Shown piece by piece: positions 1 through 6,155 of a DNA stretch of 6,155 nucleotides (its first letter is position 1; each line of letters begins with the position of its first letter). The notes beneath the pieces are model-generated. The model made no database searches. It was not told where the DNA came from and was given only the letters and a program-made list of their open reading frames with translations. Origin of the DNA: Balneolia bacterium. Lineage in GTDB: Bacteria; Bacteroidota; Rhodothermia; Balneolales; Cyclonatronaceae. The stretch lies in contig PXDL01000357.1 in the NCBI GenBank assembly GCA_003566395.1, positions 1 to 6,155 on the forward strand, in the 5' to 3' direction. Position numbers and translations under genes: made by a program.

Positions 1-211
1 GATGCCAGCTTTCTACATCTATCACGTGCTGCCGTTCCCACAATTCACCGCATCCGCTGAAAAGCGAGCCTGTAAATACACCTGCGGCCGAAAGCGATGC
101 AAGCCGCATAAAATCCCGTCTCGAAAATCCTAACCGCTCCTCAGAGGGTAAATCAGGCGAATCCTTTTCAGTCCGACTACCATTTTTTGGACTACTCATA
201 TACTTATCCAT
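1..211 (-). CDS. Tat-exported, probably lipid-anchored protein, N-terminus only; likely molybdopterin oxidoreductase
   Basis: Reading the minus strand from the ATG at 211-209 gives an open frame that leaves the window at its left edge, so only about 70 residues are visible. A second in-frame ATG lies at 199-197; neither has a clear Shine-Dalgarno sequence and I chose the longer form. Counting from the 199 start, residues 26-32 read SRRDFMR, a close match to the twin-arginine consensus S/T-R-R-x-F-L-K. A hydrophobic, Ala/Ser/Gly-rich stretch follows, then FSGC with Cys50, a lipobox-like site with Phe instead of Leu at -3. The mature part begins GELWERQHVIDVESWH and is then cut. Tat signals are typical of cofactor-loaded periplasmic enzymes. 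The divergent molybdenum-cofactor genes moeA and mobA make a DMSO-reductase-superfamily enzyme (for example NapA-like) the best guess. The iron-sulfur CxxCxxxC motif that would prove it lies outside the window. Export by Tat is well supported; the enzyme identity is inferred. Confidence 0.72.
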   Translation of the reverse strand, partial: MDKYMSSPKNGSRTEKDSPDLPSEERLGFSRRDFMRLASLSAAGVFTGSLFSGCGELWERQHVIDVESWH

Positions 212-356
212 TGATTTTTCAAATACACAAGCCGAATATCTTTCCTCGATTATTATAATGAATGAGAAAGAGTTATACACATAAAATTTTAGTTGCTCAG
301 ACAAATTAGATTTGACCGCATTTCGCATGTGCCATACATTACCCTGAAAAAAGACT
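212..356. promoter_or_regulatory. divergent intergenic region between the Tat-signal gene and moeA
   Basis: This 145-base AT-rich spacer must hold the promoters for both divergent genes. On the plus strand TAGATTTG at 307-314 matches the Bacteroidota -7 consensus TAnnTTTG and sits 42 bases before the moeA start. No good TTG is seen at the usual -33 distance; that stretch is A/T-rich (ataaaatttt, 281-290). The same bases form a small dyad, CAAAT-TAG-ATTTG (302-314). Another dyad, TTGA-TTTT-TCAA, lies just upstream of the minus-strand start, at about 211-222. A TATAAT (254-259) is present but lacks a matching -35 on either strand. No transcription-factor site can be named with confidence. Confidence 0.4.
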
Positions 357-1559
357 ATGTCGGAAACCCAGGAACCTTTTATTTCGGTTGATGAAGCACT
401 CGGTATTATCGACTCCATTTCCCTGCCTTCGCGCCCCGCTATCCGCATGAAACCGGCCGATGCCGTTGGGATGGTGCTCGCTGCCGATCTCCCCTCCCTG
501 CGTGATGTTCCTTCACGAGATAATTCCGCAATGGATGGATTTCTGGTTCATAAGACAGACCTGGACAACGGAATACGTGAATTTGAAATCAAAAGTGAAA
601 TAAGGCCGGAAAACCATCACCCTGCACCTCCGGACAAGGGCAGTTGTGTCCGGATTATGACCGGGGGCCACGTCCCCGCTGAAGGACTTTTCGTGATTCC
701 TGTGGAGCTAACCCGAATGGTAAGAGATCACAGAATGAGCGTTACGAGTGTGCCCGAAAAAAATGCCGTTCGCAAACAGGGTGAAGGCTACCGAAAAGGC
801 AAGACTGTTCTTTCAGCTTCTACTGTAATTCGTCCCTATGAAGCCGGGCTCGCCATCGAGGCCGGACATGCCGGGATTGATGTGTTTAAACCCATTGAAA
901 TTGCTATTCAGGTAACCGGCAATGAAATACGTGAAGATTTCGATACCAACGGACCCGTGCTCGAAAATCTGTGTCGTCTCTGGCCCGGCGTACGCGTTAC
1001 CCGCCTGCCGGTTTTAAGAGACGACCCTGAAGAAATCCAAAACAGGCTGCAGGAGCTGGCTGACAGGTTTGATATGGTTCTCACCACAGGCGGTATTTCG
1101 GCCGGTGAACATGACTATATCCCGGGGGCCATGAAGAAATCAGGTGCCCGAACACTAATCCGGAAAGAAAAACAAAAACCGGGCAAGCCGTTCACGCTGA
1201 CCCGGCTTGGCGACACCATGTTTTTTCACCTTCCGGGCAATCCGGTATCCGGGGTATTTTGTGCCGAAATATATGCGCGCCGGCATGTTATGAATACCCT
1301 GAAACTTGACGTGCCTGAACTCTTTGCGCGAACTGAAACGGAGCTTTCGAATCACCGGGGCGGGAAAACCTTATTCGTTACGGCACGGGTTTTCGTCGGA
1401 AAAGAAGGAGTACTTTACGCTTCAACGGAAGGGAAAATGCGCTCTCACCTGATGCAGCTCTACACCGGCCGTCAGGCCTATGTGCGCATCGATCCCGAAA
1501 CGGATATCAGGGCCGGTGAGCTTGTATCGATTGTTCCTTTTACTACCGGTTTGTTTTAA
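357..1559 (+). CDS. moeA: molybdopterin molybdotransferase MoeA
   Basis: This 400-residue cytoplasmic protein, close to the 411 of E. coli MoeA, is predicted to insert molybdate into adenylylated molybdopterin to form the molybdenum cofactor. The N-terminal MoeA domain spans about residues 10-175 and has SRDNSAMDGF (53-62), RIMTGGHVP (99-107) and VIPVE (113-117). The molybdopterin-binding domain (about 180-320) has VTGNEI (186-191), TTGGISAGEHDY (243-254), KPGKPF (274-279) and LPGNPVSG (292-299). The C-terminal domain (about 330-400) ends in a GKMRSHLM segment (359-366) typical of the family. Oddities: the usual TGDEL is TGNEI, and the loop after it is clearly shorter than in E. coli. The GEDI motif of E. 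coli reads GEGY (142-145), losing the acidic residue. The ATG at 357 follows an A-rich stretch (gaaaaaag) with no Shine-Dalgarno. The gene is followed by mobA after 21 bases, implying an operon. Confidence 0.93.
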   Translation: MSETQEPFISVDEALGIIDSISLPSRPAIRMKPADAVGMVLAADLPSLRDVPSRDNSAMDGFLVHKTDLDNGIREFEIKSEIRPENHHPAPPDKGSCVRIMTGGHVPAEGLFVIPVELTRMVRDHRMSVTSVPEKNAVRKQGEGYRKGKTVLSASTVIRPYEAGLAIEAGHAGIDVFKPIEIAIQVTGNEIREDFDTNGPVLENLCRLWPGVRVTRLPVLRDDPEEIQNRLQELADRFDMVLTTGGISAGEHDYIPGAMKKSGARTLIRKEKQKPGKPFTLTRLGDTMFFHLPGNPVSGVFCAEIYARRHVMNTLKLDVPELFARTETELSNHRGGKTLFVTARVFVGKEGVLYASTEGKMRSHLMQLYTGRQAYVRIDPETDIRAGELVSIVPFTTGLF

Positions 1560-1580
1560 CGAAGTGAGGCGAATATTCTA

Positions 1581-2183
1581 ATGCAGAGCCCCCGGCAAAC
1601 AGAACCCGATTCAGCCGGCAACAGCCGCACACTTTATCTGCTTTGCGGCGGAAACTCCACGCGCATGGGCACGGATAAAGTGATGCTGAAGCTCAACGAC
1701 CTGACTTTGCTTGAATATCAAATCCGTAAGGTCCGGCCGTATTTCGGGGAAATCGTGTTGCTCTCGGCCGGCAGAATGTATGATTCCCGGTTTCGCTCCT
1801 TGCCCGATGCCCTTCCCGATGCCGGTCCGCTCGGGGGGCTGCTGTCTGCCTGCTCCGATGCCGGTGCCGGGCGTTCCGGATCTTATTTCGCCGTAATTGC
1901 CGTAGATATTCCTCTTTTATCGCCCTCCACACTTCGGTTTCTTGCCTCCGCTCAGCCCGATTCCGCCACGGACGCCGTCACCCTGAAAAGCGCACAAAAC
2001 CAGCAGCCGCTGGCCGGACTGTATCATCCGCGAATAGAGCCGAAACTGAGGCGTTTTCTCAGCGAAGGCGAACGAAAAGTGCGGTTATTTCTGAATCAGT
2101 TGACCTGTGATTACCATCAGGTTACAGCCGGGGAGCTGAAGAATATCAATTCGATGGAAGACTTTAACGACATCCCCTGTTAA
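1581..2183 (+). CDS. mobA: molybdenum cofactor guanylyltransferase MobA
   Basis: This predicted cytoplasmic nucleotidyltransferase (200 residues, near the usual ~190-200) transfers GMP from GTP to the molybdenum cofactor, giving the guanine-dinucleotide form used by DMSO-reductase-superfamily enzymes. The GTP-binding signature LCGGNSTRMGTDK lies at residues 21-33; Cys22 replaces the usual Ala of LAGG, and Lys33 is the expected nucleotide-contacting lysine. DAGPLGG (80-86) matches the family's DxGPLxG. AVDIP (107-111) corresponds to the CDxP metal-binding loop, with Asp109 as likely Mg ligand. QPLAGLYHP (142-150) and NINSMEDF (188-195) match the conserved C-terminal region (N-x-N-T/S-x-E-D-F/L). 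An N-terminal tail of about 16 residues precedes the fold. A gtgagg stretch about 10 bases before the ATG may act as a weak ribosome binding site. No MobB domain or gene is visible. Transcription should end at the hairpin just downstream. Confidence 0.92.
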   Translation: MQSPRQTEPDSAGNSRTLYLLCGGNSTRMGTDKVMLKLNDLTLLEYQIRKVRPYFGEIVLLSAGRMYDSRFRSLPDALPDAGPLGGLLSACSDAGAGRSGSYFAVIAVDIPLLSPSTLRFLASAQPDSATDAVTLKSAQNQQPLAGLYHPRIEPKLRRFLSEGERKVRLFLNQLTCDYHQVTAGELKNINSMEDFNDIPC

Positions 2184-2195
2184 GCAACCCAATCC

Positions 2196-2240
2196 AAAAA
2201 AAGGGTGATGACTCACAATTAAGCCATCACCCTTTATAAA
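2196..2240. terminator. bidirectional intrinsic terminator between convergent mobA and metalloprotease genes
   Basis: A perfect 11-base-pair stem pairs 2200-2210 (AAAGGGTGATG) with 2225-2235, around a 14-base loop. On the minus strand the stem runs into seven consecutive T residues (complement of the A run at 2196-2202), a strong intrinsic terminator for the metalloprotease gene ending at 2263. On the plus strand the stem is followed by TTTATAAAT, a weaker T tract that can serve mobA, which stops at 2183. Confidence 0.85.
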
Positions 2241-2262
2241 TAGGTTGCGGTATTACGAATGA

Positions 2263-4647
2263 TCAGGCATCGAGCAGTTCATTCACTTTGTCGAGCATAT
2301 CTTCGAGGTGCATGCGTGTTTGCGGATTGGCCGCGCTGCCCACACGTCGCTCAATTTGTCCGCGCACCAGCCTGAGATTGCCGCGCATCAGCGAACGGGT
2401 CTCGCCTGAAATGGCGTCGCTTTCGAGGCGGCTTTCAATCACGTCCACCCAGCTGCGCTGCAGATTCCGGCGGTACAGATCGATATCCGGGTTTCCGCTA
2501 TCCAGCTCGCTCCATACGCCCTGCCGGACATCACGGAGCATGTAGGCAACCGGATAAACCTCCATTTCATCACCGTGGGTAAGCTCAATTTCAGCCATCC
2601 GTTTGATTCGTGCGTCGCTGAGCAGCTGGTTGAGTACCATACGCTGGCTCTGCATAATGCGATCCGCAGCACCGGCCGGTTCTATGATGCGCAGCACATC
2701 GGGGCGTAGCAGATACTCCGGCGTGGAAAAGGCTTCATCAACAAGAAATGCGATGGCTTCCTCCTGGCGGTAACGCTCTACAGGCGTATGAACAGCGCCT
2801 TCCTGACCATACACTTTCTGGTGGCTGATGACACCGCCGACCCAGGTTATGACATGGCCGAGATAGCGGTTTCGCTGCTGGACAACATTGTTATAAAGTT
2901 CCTGAAGCGTACTGTAATCTTCGCCTTCCTGACTCGCAGCATCAACAATAAAATCCATGATGCGCTCAAGGTTGGCGATACCGTAGGTACTGCTTTTGAC
3001 GTGATCGTTGCCCAGGGCTTCACGCTGTTGGGTCGGGTCGATGTTCGAAAGGTGTCCGAAACGCAACATCGGTTCATCCAGCTGACGGGCGGCGATTTCG
3101 TTCAAAAACGGACGCTCTTCTTCAGGTGTGGATGCCTCCGGAAACGGTTTATATCCCCATTCCACGGAGAACTTGTCGTAGATACTAACGATGGGGAACA
3201 TATAGGCATCGTCGCCGGGCTGAGCCACATAATTCATGCGGGCATAATCCATAATGGAGGGCGTGGTCCCGTACTGTTCGGTAAACGTCCGGCTGCGCAG
3301 GCTGTCGGTGGGCACCATGCCGCTGGATTTCATATTGTGCGGAAGCCCGAGGGTATGGCCTACTTCATGCGCCACCACATAACGGACCAGCTCGCCCATC
3401 AAGTCGTCATCCATAGGAAGATCGCGGGCGCGCGCATCAACGGCAGCTCCCTGAACGAAATACCAGTTTCGAAGCAGATTCATCACGTTGTGGTACATAC
3501 CGATGGAGGACGTGATGATTTCTCCGCTGCGTGGATCATGCACGTGAGGGCCGTAGGCATTCATAATCTGTGAGGGATACCAGCGGACGGTCGGGAAGCG
3601 AATATCCTCCGGACTCCAGTCAGGGTCTTCCTCGGGAGTCGGTGCCATCTTCGCAACAATTGCATTGGAAAATCCGGCCTCTTCGAAAGCAATTTGCCAG
3701 TCTTCAATTCCTTTTTCTACGTACGGGATGAGCCATTCAGGCGTGGCGTAATCCACGTAAAACGTAATCGGCTTAACGGGGTCCGACAGTTCGGCGTCGG
3801 GATCCTGCTTTTCAAGTCTCCATCGGGTAATCATCCTGCGGCGGTCGGCCCGGTGTTCGCGGCTGCTGAAATCAACCGTGCTCACCGAAAAATATCCCAC
3901 GCGTTCATCGTGGAAACGCGGCATCATGGGTTTTTCAGGAAGGCGCATCATAGAATGATTCATGCGTACCGAAATAGTATTCAGATTACGGCGGCCGGGT
4001 ACATTCTCTGCTTCGAAGGTGAGGACGCTCTGCACTTCCACATTTTCCGGAAATGCGCGGGCACGATCTACAAAACTGCGGGCCGGATCGAGGCGTCGGG
4101 CCTGATAGCGCCGGCGCGGATTCATTTCGGCCACGTCGGTTGCGTACAGGCGGGTTACTTCAACCACTACCGCCGTGGAGTCGTTGTTATGATTCTTGAT
4201 TTCGAATGAGGCGATAATGGGAGCGAAAGAGGACGACTGCACGCCGCGAAAGATGTTATCGGTAGAATCAGCGGTGATGTCGTACATCATGGAGCGGAAA
4301 AGCACATTGTTGTGCCGTTTTTCCCACCGGACCACCTGATTATTAAATCGCTGACCGCCATAGCCGGTACCGACCTGAGTATCGGTCATACGGCTAACCA
4401 GAAGCATATCCCGGTCGAGCTCGGTCATAGGAATTTCAAAAAACAGCTTGTCGTCCTGGCGAATCACAGTAAACAGGCCTTCTTCTACAGAGTCGGCTTC
4501 ATCAATCAGCTTGTCGTAATCGGTTTTATCATTAGCGGCCGGGGCGGTTTCCATATTTGCCGCTTCGAGGGCTACAGCCTCGGTGGTGGTACAACTGCTC
4601 CAGAATATCAATCCGGAAATCAGCATACAGTAAACTATGTATCGCAT
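2263..4647 (-). CDS. zinc-dependent metalloprotease lipoprotein (DUF5117/DUF4953-type)
   Basis: This 794-residue protein is a predicted secreted or surface zinc peptidase. Residues 1-19 form a short signal peptide ending in IFWSSC; Cys19 is probably lipidated, though Trp at -3 departs from the classic lipobox. The mature N-terminal part (about 50-290) resembles the region that precedes the protease domain in the DUF5117/DUF4953 family common in Bacteroidota. The catalytic site HEVGHTLGLPH (427-437) fits the metzincin pattern HExxHxxGxxH: His427, His431 and His437 as zinc ligands, Glu428 as general base. SIMDY (464-468) is the likely Met-turn. A charged, mostly helical-looking C-terminal region runs to 794. 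Length fits the family (about 800). Substrate is unknown; such proteins may process extracellular proteins or peptides. The ATG at 4647-4645 has no clear Shine-Dalgarno. The gene is monocistronic as far as visible, converging on mobA with a strong terminator between. Long open frames on its opposite strand look like codon-usage shadows. Confidence 0.9.
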   Translation of the reverse strand: MRYIVYCMLISGLIFWSSCTTTEAVALEAANMETAPAANDKTDYDKLIDEADSVEEGLFTVIRQDDKLFFEIPMTELDRDMLLVSRMTDTQVGTGYGGQRFNNQVVRWEKRHNNVLFRSMMYDITADSTDNIFRGVQSSSFAPIIASFEIKNHNNDSTAVVVEVTRLYATDVAEMNPRRRYQARRLDPARSFVDRARAFPENVEVQSVLTFEAENVPGRRNLNTISVRMNHSMMRLPEKPMMPRFHDERVGYFSVSTVDFSSREHRADRRRMITRWRLEKQDPDAELSDPVKPITFYVDYATPEWLIPYVEKGIEDWQIAFEEAGFSNAIVAKMAPTPEEDPDWSPEDIRFPTVRWYPSQIMNAYGPHVHDPRSGEIITSSIGMYHNVMNLLRNWYFVQGAAVDARARDLPMDDDLMGELVRYVVAHEVGHTLGLPHNMKSSGMVPTDSLRSRTFTEQYGTTPSIMDYARMNYVAQPGDDAYMFPIVSIYDKFSVEWGYKPFPEASTPEEERPFLNEIAARQLDEPMLRFGHLSNIDPTQQREALGNDHVKSSTYGIANLERIMDFIVDAASQEGEDYSTLQELYNNVVQQRNRYLGHVITWVGGVISHQKVYGQEGAVHTPVERYRQEEAIAFLVDEAFSTPEYLLRPDVLRIIEPAGAADRIMQSQRMVLNQLLSDARIKRMAEIELTHGDEMEVYPVAYMLRDVRQGVWSELDSGNPDIDLYRRNLQRSWVDVIESRLESDAISGETRSLMRGNLRLVRGQIERRVGSAANPQTRMHLEDMLDKVNELLDA

Positions 4648-4805
4648 AAGGTCATGTTTTAGTTAGAGAGATTAGATACGCAGGTATTCTGAACAAACGC
4701 AGCGCAATCGCTAAATAAATGGCACATTTTCGAGGAATCCAACCACCCGCCCCCTCATTTGCGCATTGTTTTACAAGATGCGGCAGATTTAACGTCCCCG
4801 GGGGG

Positions 4806-4832
4806 CTGTTCCCGATTTAGGTTGACAGTTTT
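4806..4832. repeat. 27-base direct repeat, copy 1
   Basis: This copy matches 4991-5017 at 26 of 27 positions in the same orientation; the one difference is C at 4813 versus T. The core is GATTTAGGTTGACAGTTTT. On the minus strand it reads TGTCAACCTAAATC, which resembles the TG-starting terminal repeats of some insertion sequences (possibly IS3-like). No transposase is visible in the window, so an insertion-sequence end is only a guess. The TTGACA inside resembles a -35 box, but no good -10 follows at 17 bases. Confidence 0.75.
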
Positions 4833-4937
4833 TTTGTTATTACTAATTGTTAGCTGGACCTGCCGACATTTTACAGCTTAGAAAACTCAGTCTTTATAAA
4901 AGCCCCGTAAATAATTAAAATATTTGAAGGTCTTAAA

Positions 4938-4959
4938 AATCCCCCTTCGAAGGGGGATT
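4938..4959 (-). terminator. perfect 22-base palindrome; probable terminator for the acyl-CoA synthetase gene
   Basis: Positions 4938-4948 are exactly complementary to 4949-4959, with a core of five C, TTCGAA, five G. Read on the minus strand, the GGGGG arm is followed by ATTTTTAAG, so it has the stem-plus-T-tract form of an intrinsic terminator, about 140 bases past the acyl-CoA synthetase stop at 5098. The GGGGGAT arm is repeated just after the palindrome (4962-4968). This gives a compound layout like the dispersed intergenic repeats seen in many bacterial genomes, so it may be a repeat element that also terminates transcription. Confidence 0.55.
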
Positions 4960-4990
4960 CAGGGGGATGGCAACGGAGCCGGATTCCGGT

Positions 4991-5017
4991 CTGTTCCTGA
5001 TTTAGGTTGACAGTTTT
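4991..5017. repeat. 27-base direct repeat, copy 2
   Basis: This is the second copy of the element at 4806-4832, in the same orientation, starting 185 bases further on. The similarity ends after the TTTT: copy 1 continues with more T residues and copy 2 with AGTAATTA. Just upstream of this copy is the short dyad CCGGATTCCGG (4979-4989), while copy 1 is preceded by CCCCGGGG. Direct rather than inverted orientation argues against the pair being the two ends of a single small transposon. Confidence 0.75.
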
Positions 5018-5097
5018 AGTAATTATTCCCGGTTATCCCTGATAAAGTTTAGGACTTTGAGAGATGGTTTATGCTCTTTAAAACAGGCATTTATGCA

Positions 5098-6155
5098 TCA
5101 ATCATAAATCCGCTCGATTTCGTCTTTGTATTTGTCGTGGACGACGCGGCGTTTGGTTTTGAGTGTGGGAGTTAGTTCGCCGCTGTCGATGCTGAAGAGG
5201 TCGTCGAGCAGGGCAAACTTTTTGATCTGTTCCCAGGCGGGAAGCGTTTCGTTCATCTTGTCCACTTCCTGCTGGATAAGTGCTTCTGCTTTCTCGTTGA
5301 AATCCTCCTTCTTGTCTGCACCTTTGCCCAGCTTTTTAAGCACGGCGTCCATATTAGGCACGATAAGCGCGGAGCAGAATTTGCGGCTTGCCCCGAGTAC
5401 CACTACCTGTTCTATCAGCGCGCTGTTGAGCAGAGTGTTTTCCACGTGCTGAGGCGACACATATTTCCCTGTGGACAGCTTGAAGATGTCTTTCTTGCGG
5501 TCGGTAATAAATAGGAAGCCGTCTTCATCTATCCGGCCGACATCCCCTGTTTTAAACCAGCCGTCGTCGGTGAGCACCTCTTTGGTTTGCTCGGGTTTGT
5601 TGTAGTAGCCTTTCATGATGTTCGGCCCTTTGGCCCATATTTCGCCGTCTTCGGCAATTTTCACTTCAACGCTTTTAATGGTTTTTCCGGAAGAGCCTTC
5701 TTTTATCTCACCCGGCCGGGTTGCGGTGAGCACAGGCGAGGTTTCGGTAAGCCCGTAGCCCTGATGACACTCAAACCCGATGGCGTTAAAGAAATTCATG
5801 ATTGTAGGAGACAACGCCGCTCCGCCACTTATCATGGCTGTAAGATTTCCGCCAAACCCGGCCTTTACTTTACTGAACACCAGCTTTCGGGCCAGCCACA
5901 ACTTGAAGGCCCCTAAACCTGTGGGCGGGGTGTTAATGCGATAACCCTCGGCTACGTTAAGGGCCCATCGGCCTATTTTCAGTTTCAGCCCGCTTTCATT
6001 ATTAATTTTGGCATAAATTCCGGTGTGAATCTTCTCGAGCAGCCTCGGTACCGTCCCGAAAAACACAGGCTTAACTTCGGCCATGTCTTCCTTAATTTCA
6101 TTGATATCTTCGATATAAAAAATCGGGTATCCGATATGCATGTACAGATAGTTAA
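5098..6155 (-). CDS. long-chain fatty-acid--CoA ligase (FadD15/FAA1-like), C-terminal part
   Basis: This AMP-forming enzyme activates long-chain fatty acids to acyl-CoA with ATP and CoA, for lipid synthesis or degradation. The frame is open to the right edge: codons upstream of the ATG at 6141-6139 read NYLY and continue the family alignment, so that Met is internal and the true start is outside. About 350 residues are visible of a usual ~600. Counting from that Met, FFGTVPRLLEKI (27-38) is the family's conserved (T/S)VPRxxEK segment. GYGLTETSP (128-136) is the adenine/acyl-binding AMP motif, and DGWFKTGDVG (193-202) carries Asp200, which should contact the ATP ribose. ITDRKKDIFKLSTGKYVSP (212-230) is the hinge and fatty-acid signature region. 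GELTPTLKTKRR (321-332) contains the C-terminal lysine region of long-chain ligases. No transmembrane segment is seen. No gene follows closely; the next minus-strand gene starts 450 bases away, so a shared operon is unlikely. Confidence 0.93.
   Translation of the reverse strand, partial: NYLYMHIGYPIFYIEDINEIKEDMAEVKPVFFGTVPRLLEKIHTGIYAKINNESGLKLKIGRWALNVAEGYRINTPPTGLGAFKLWLARKLVFSKVKAGFGGNLTAMISGGAALSPTIMNFFNAIGFECHQGYGLTETSPVLTATRPGEIKEGSSGKTIKSVEVKIAEDGEIWAKGPNIMKGYYNKPEQTKEVLTDDGWFKTGDVGRIDEDGFLFITDRKKDIFKLSTGKYVSPQHVENTLLNSALIEQVVVLGASRKFCSALIVPNMDAVLKKLGKGADKKEDFNEKAEALIQQEVDKMNETLPAWEQIKKFALLDDLFSIDSGELTPTLKTKRRVVHDKYKDEIERIYD

Larger units (their letters stand above)
4648..5097. other. 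450-base non-coding spacer with repeats
   Basis: This stretch lies between the metalloprotease start and the acyl-CoA synthetase stop, both on the minus strand. I see no credible protein or RNA gene in it. It should hold the metalloprotease promoter, but no TAnnTTTG element with a proper -33 partner is evident upstream of 4647. It contains two 27-base direct repeats (4806-4832, 4991-5017), a 22-base palindrome (4938-4959), and a weak AAAGT/ACTTT hairpin at 5044-5058. It is patchy in composition, with AT-rich parts interrupted by G/C runs (4797-4805, 4941-4966), which suggests accumulated repeat or mobile-element debris. Confidence 0.6.

Noticed and set aside
211..224. Possible FNR/CRP-type operator TTGA-TTTT-TCAA near the Tat-signal gene
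   Set aside because: The half-sites are separated by 4 bases, whereas the FNR consensus TTGAT-N4-ATCAA puts 6 bases between the TTGA and TCAA cores. In an AT-rich region such a dyad is not significant alone.
1693..1932. Minus-strand frame opposite mobA, and the plus-strand frame at 1711-1896
   Set aside because: Both overlap the well-supported mobA frame, lack any family resemblance and are shadow frames.
2788..3573. 261-codon plus-strand open frame opposite the metalloprotease gene
   Set aside because: It lies wholly antisense to a gene with clear catalytic motifs, has no recognisable domain and no ribosome binding site. Other long antisense frames over the same gene (3694-4209, 4312-4662, 2288-2545) show the same pattern, as expected from codon bias in a gene with few antisense stops.
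4822..4827. TTGACA as a sigma-70 -35 box (also at 5007-5012)
   Set aside because: Neither copy has a reasonable -10 hexamer about 17 bases downstream, and no plus-strand gene follows. The hexamer is better explained as part of the repeated 27-mer.
4806..5017. CRISPR array or small transposon bounded by the 27-base repeats
   Set aside because: Only two copies exist, the 158-base gap is far too long for a CRISPR spacer, the copies are direct rather than inverted, and no cas or transposase gene is present.
6139..6141. ATG as the start of the acyl-CoA synthetase gene
   Set aside because: The frame stays open to the window edge, and the codons before this ATG (NYLY) continue the conserved family sequence, so this Met is internal to a truncated gene.

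Overview
The window looks like an ordinary chromosomal segment from a member of the Bacteroidota/Balneolota/Rhodothermota group. This is an inference from three things: a large DUF5117/DUF4953-type zinc metalloprotease lipoprotein (a family abundant in these phyla), A-rich upstream regions instead of clear Shine-Dalgarno sequences, and a TAnnTTTG-type -7 element in front of the moeA-like gene. There are five protein-coding genes, two of them cut by the window edges.

Layout. Positions 1-211 (minus strand) hold the first ~70 codons of a twin-arginine-exported protein with a lipobox-like cysteine, running off the left edge. It is transcribed divergently from a plus-strand pair at 357-2183: a moeA-like molybdotransferase gene and, 21 bases later, a mobA-like guanylyltransferase gene. 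MoeA inserts molybdenum into molybdopterin, and MobA adds GMP to make the guanine-dinucleotide cofactor used by DMSO-reductase-superfamily enzymes. Such enzymes are folded in the cytoplasm and exported by Tat, so the cut gene on the left is most simply the molybdoenzyme (perhaps nitrate-reductase-like) that this cofactor pair serves. That link is inferred, because the catalytic part lies outside the window.

A strong hairpin at 2196-2236 separates mobA from the convergent minus-strand metalloprotease gene (2263-4647). The next 450 bases (4648-5097) have no credible gene. They carry two near-identical 27-base direct repeats and a perfect 22-base palindrome that probably doubles as a terminator. 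The right end (5098-6155, minus strand) is the C-terminal part of a long-chain acyl-CoA synthetase (FadD15/FAA1-like) whose start lies beyond the right edge.

I found no convincing new biological system. The points most worth a second look are the Tat-lipoprotein start beside the cofactor genes, the unusual active-site regions of MoeA, and the repeat-bearing spacer.
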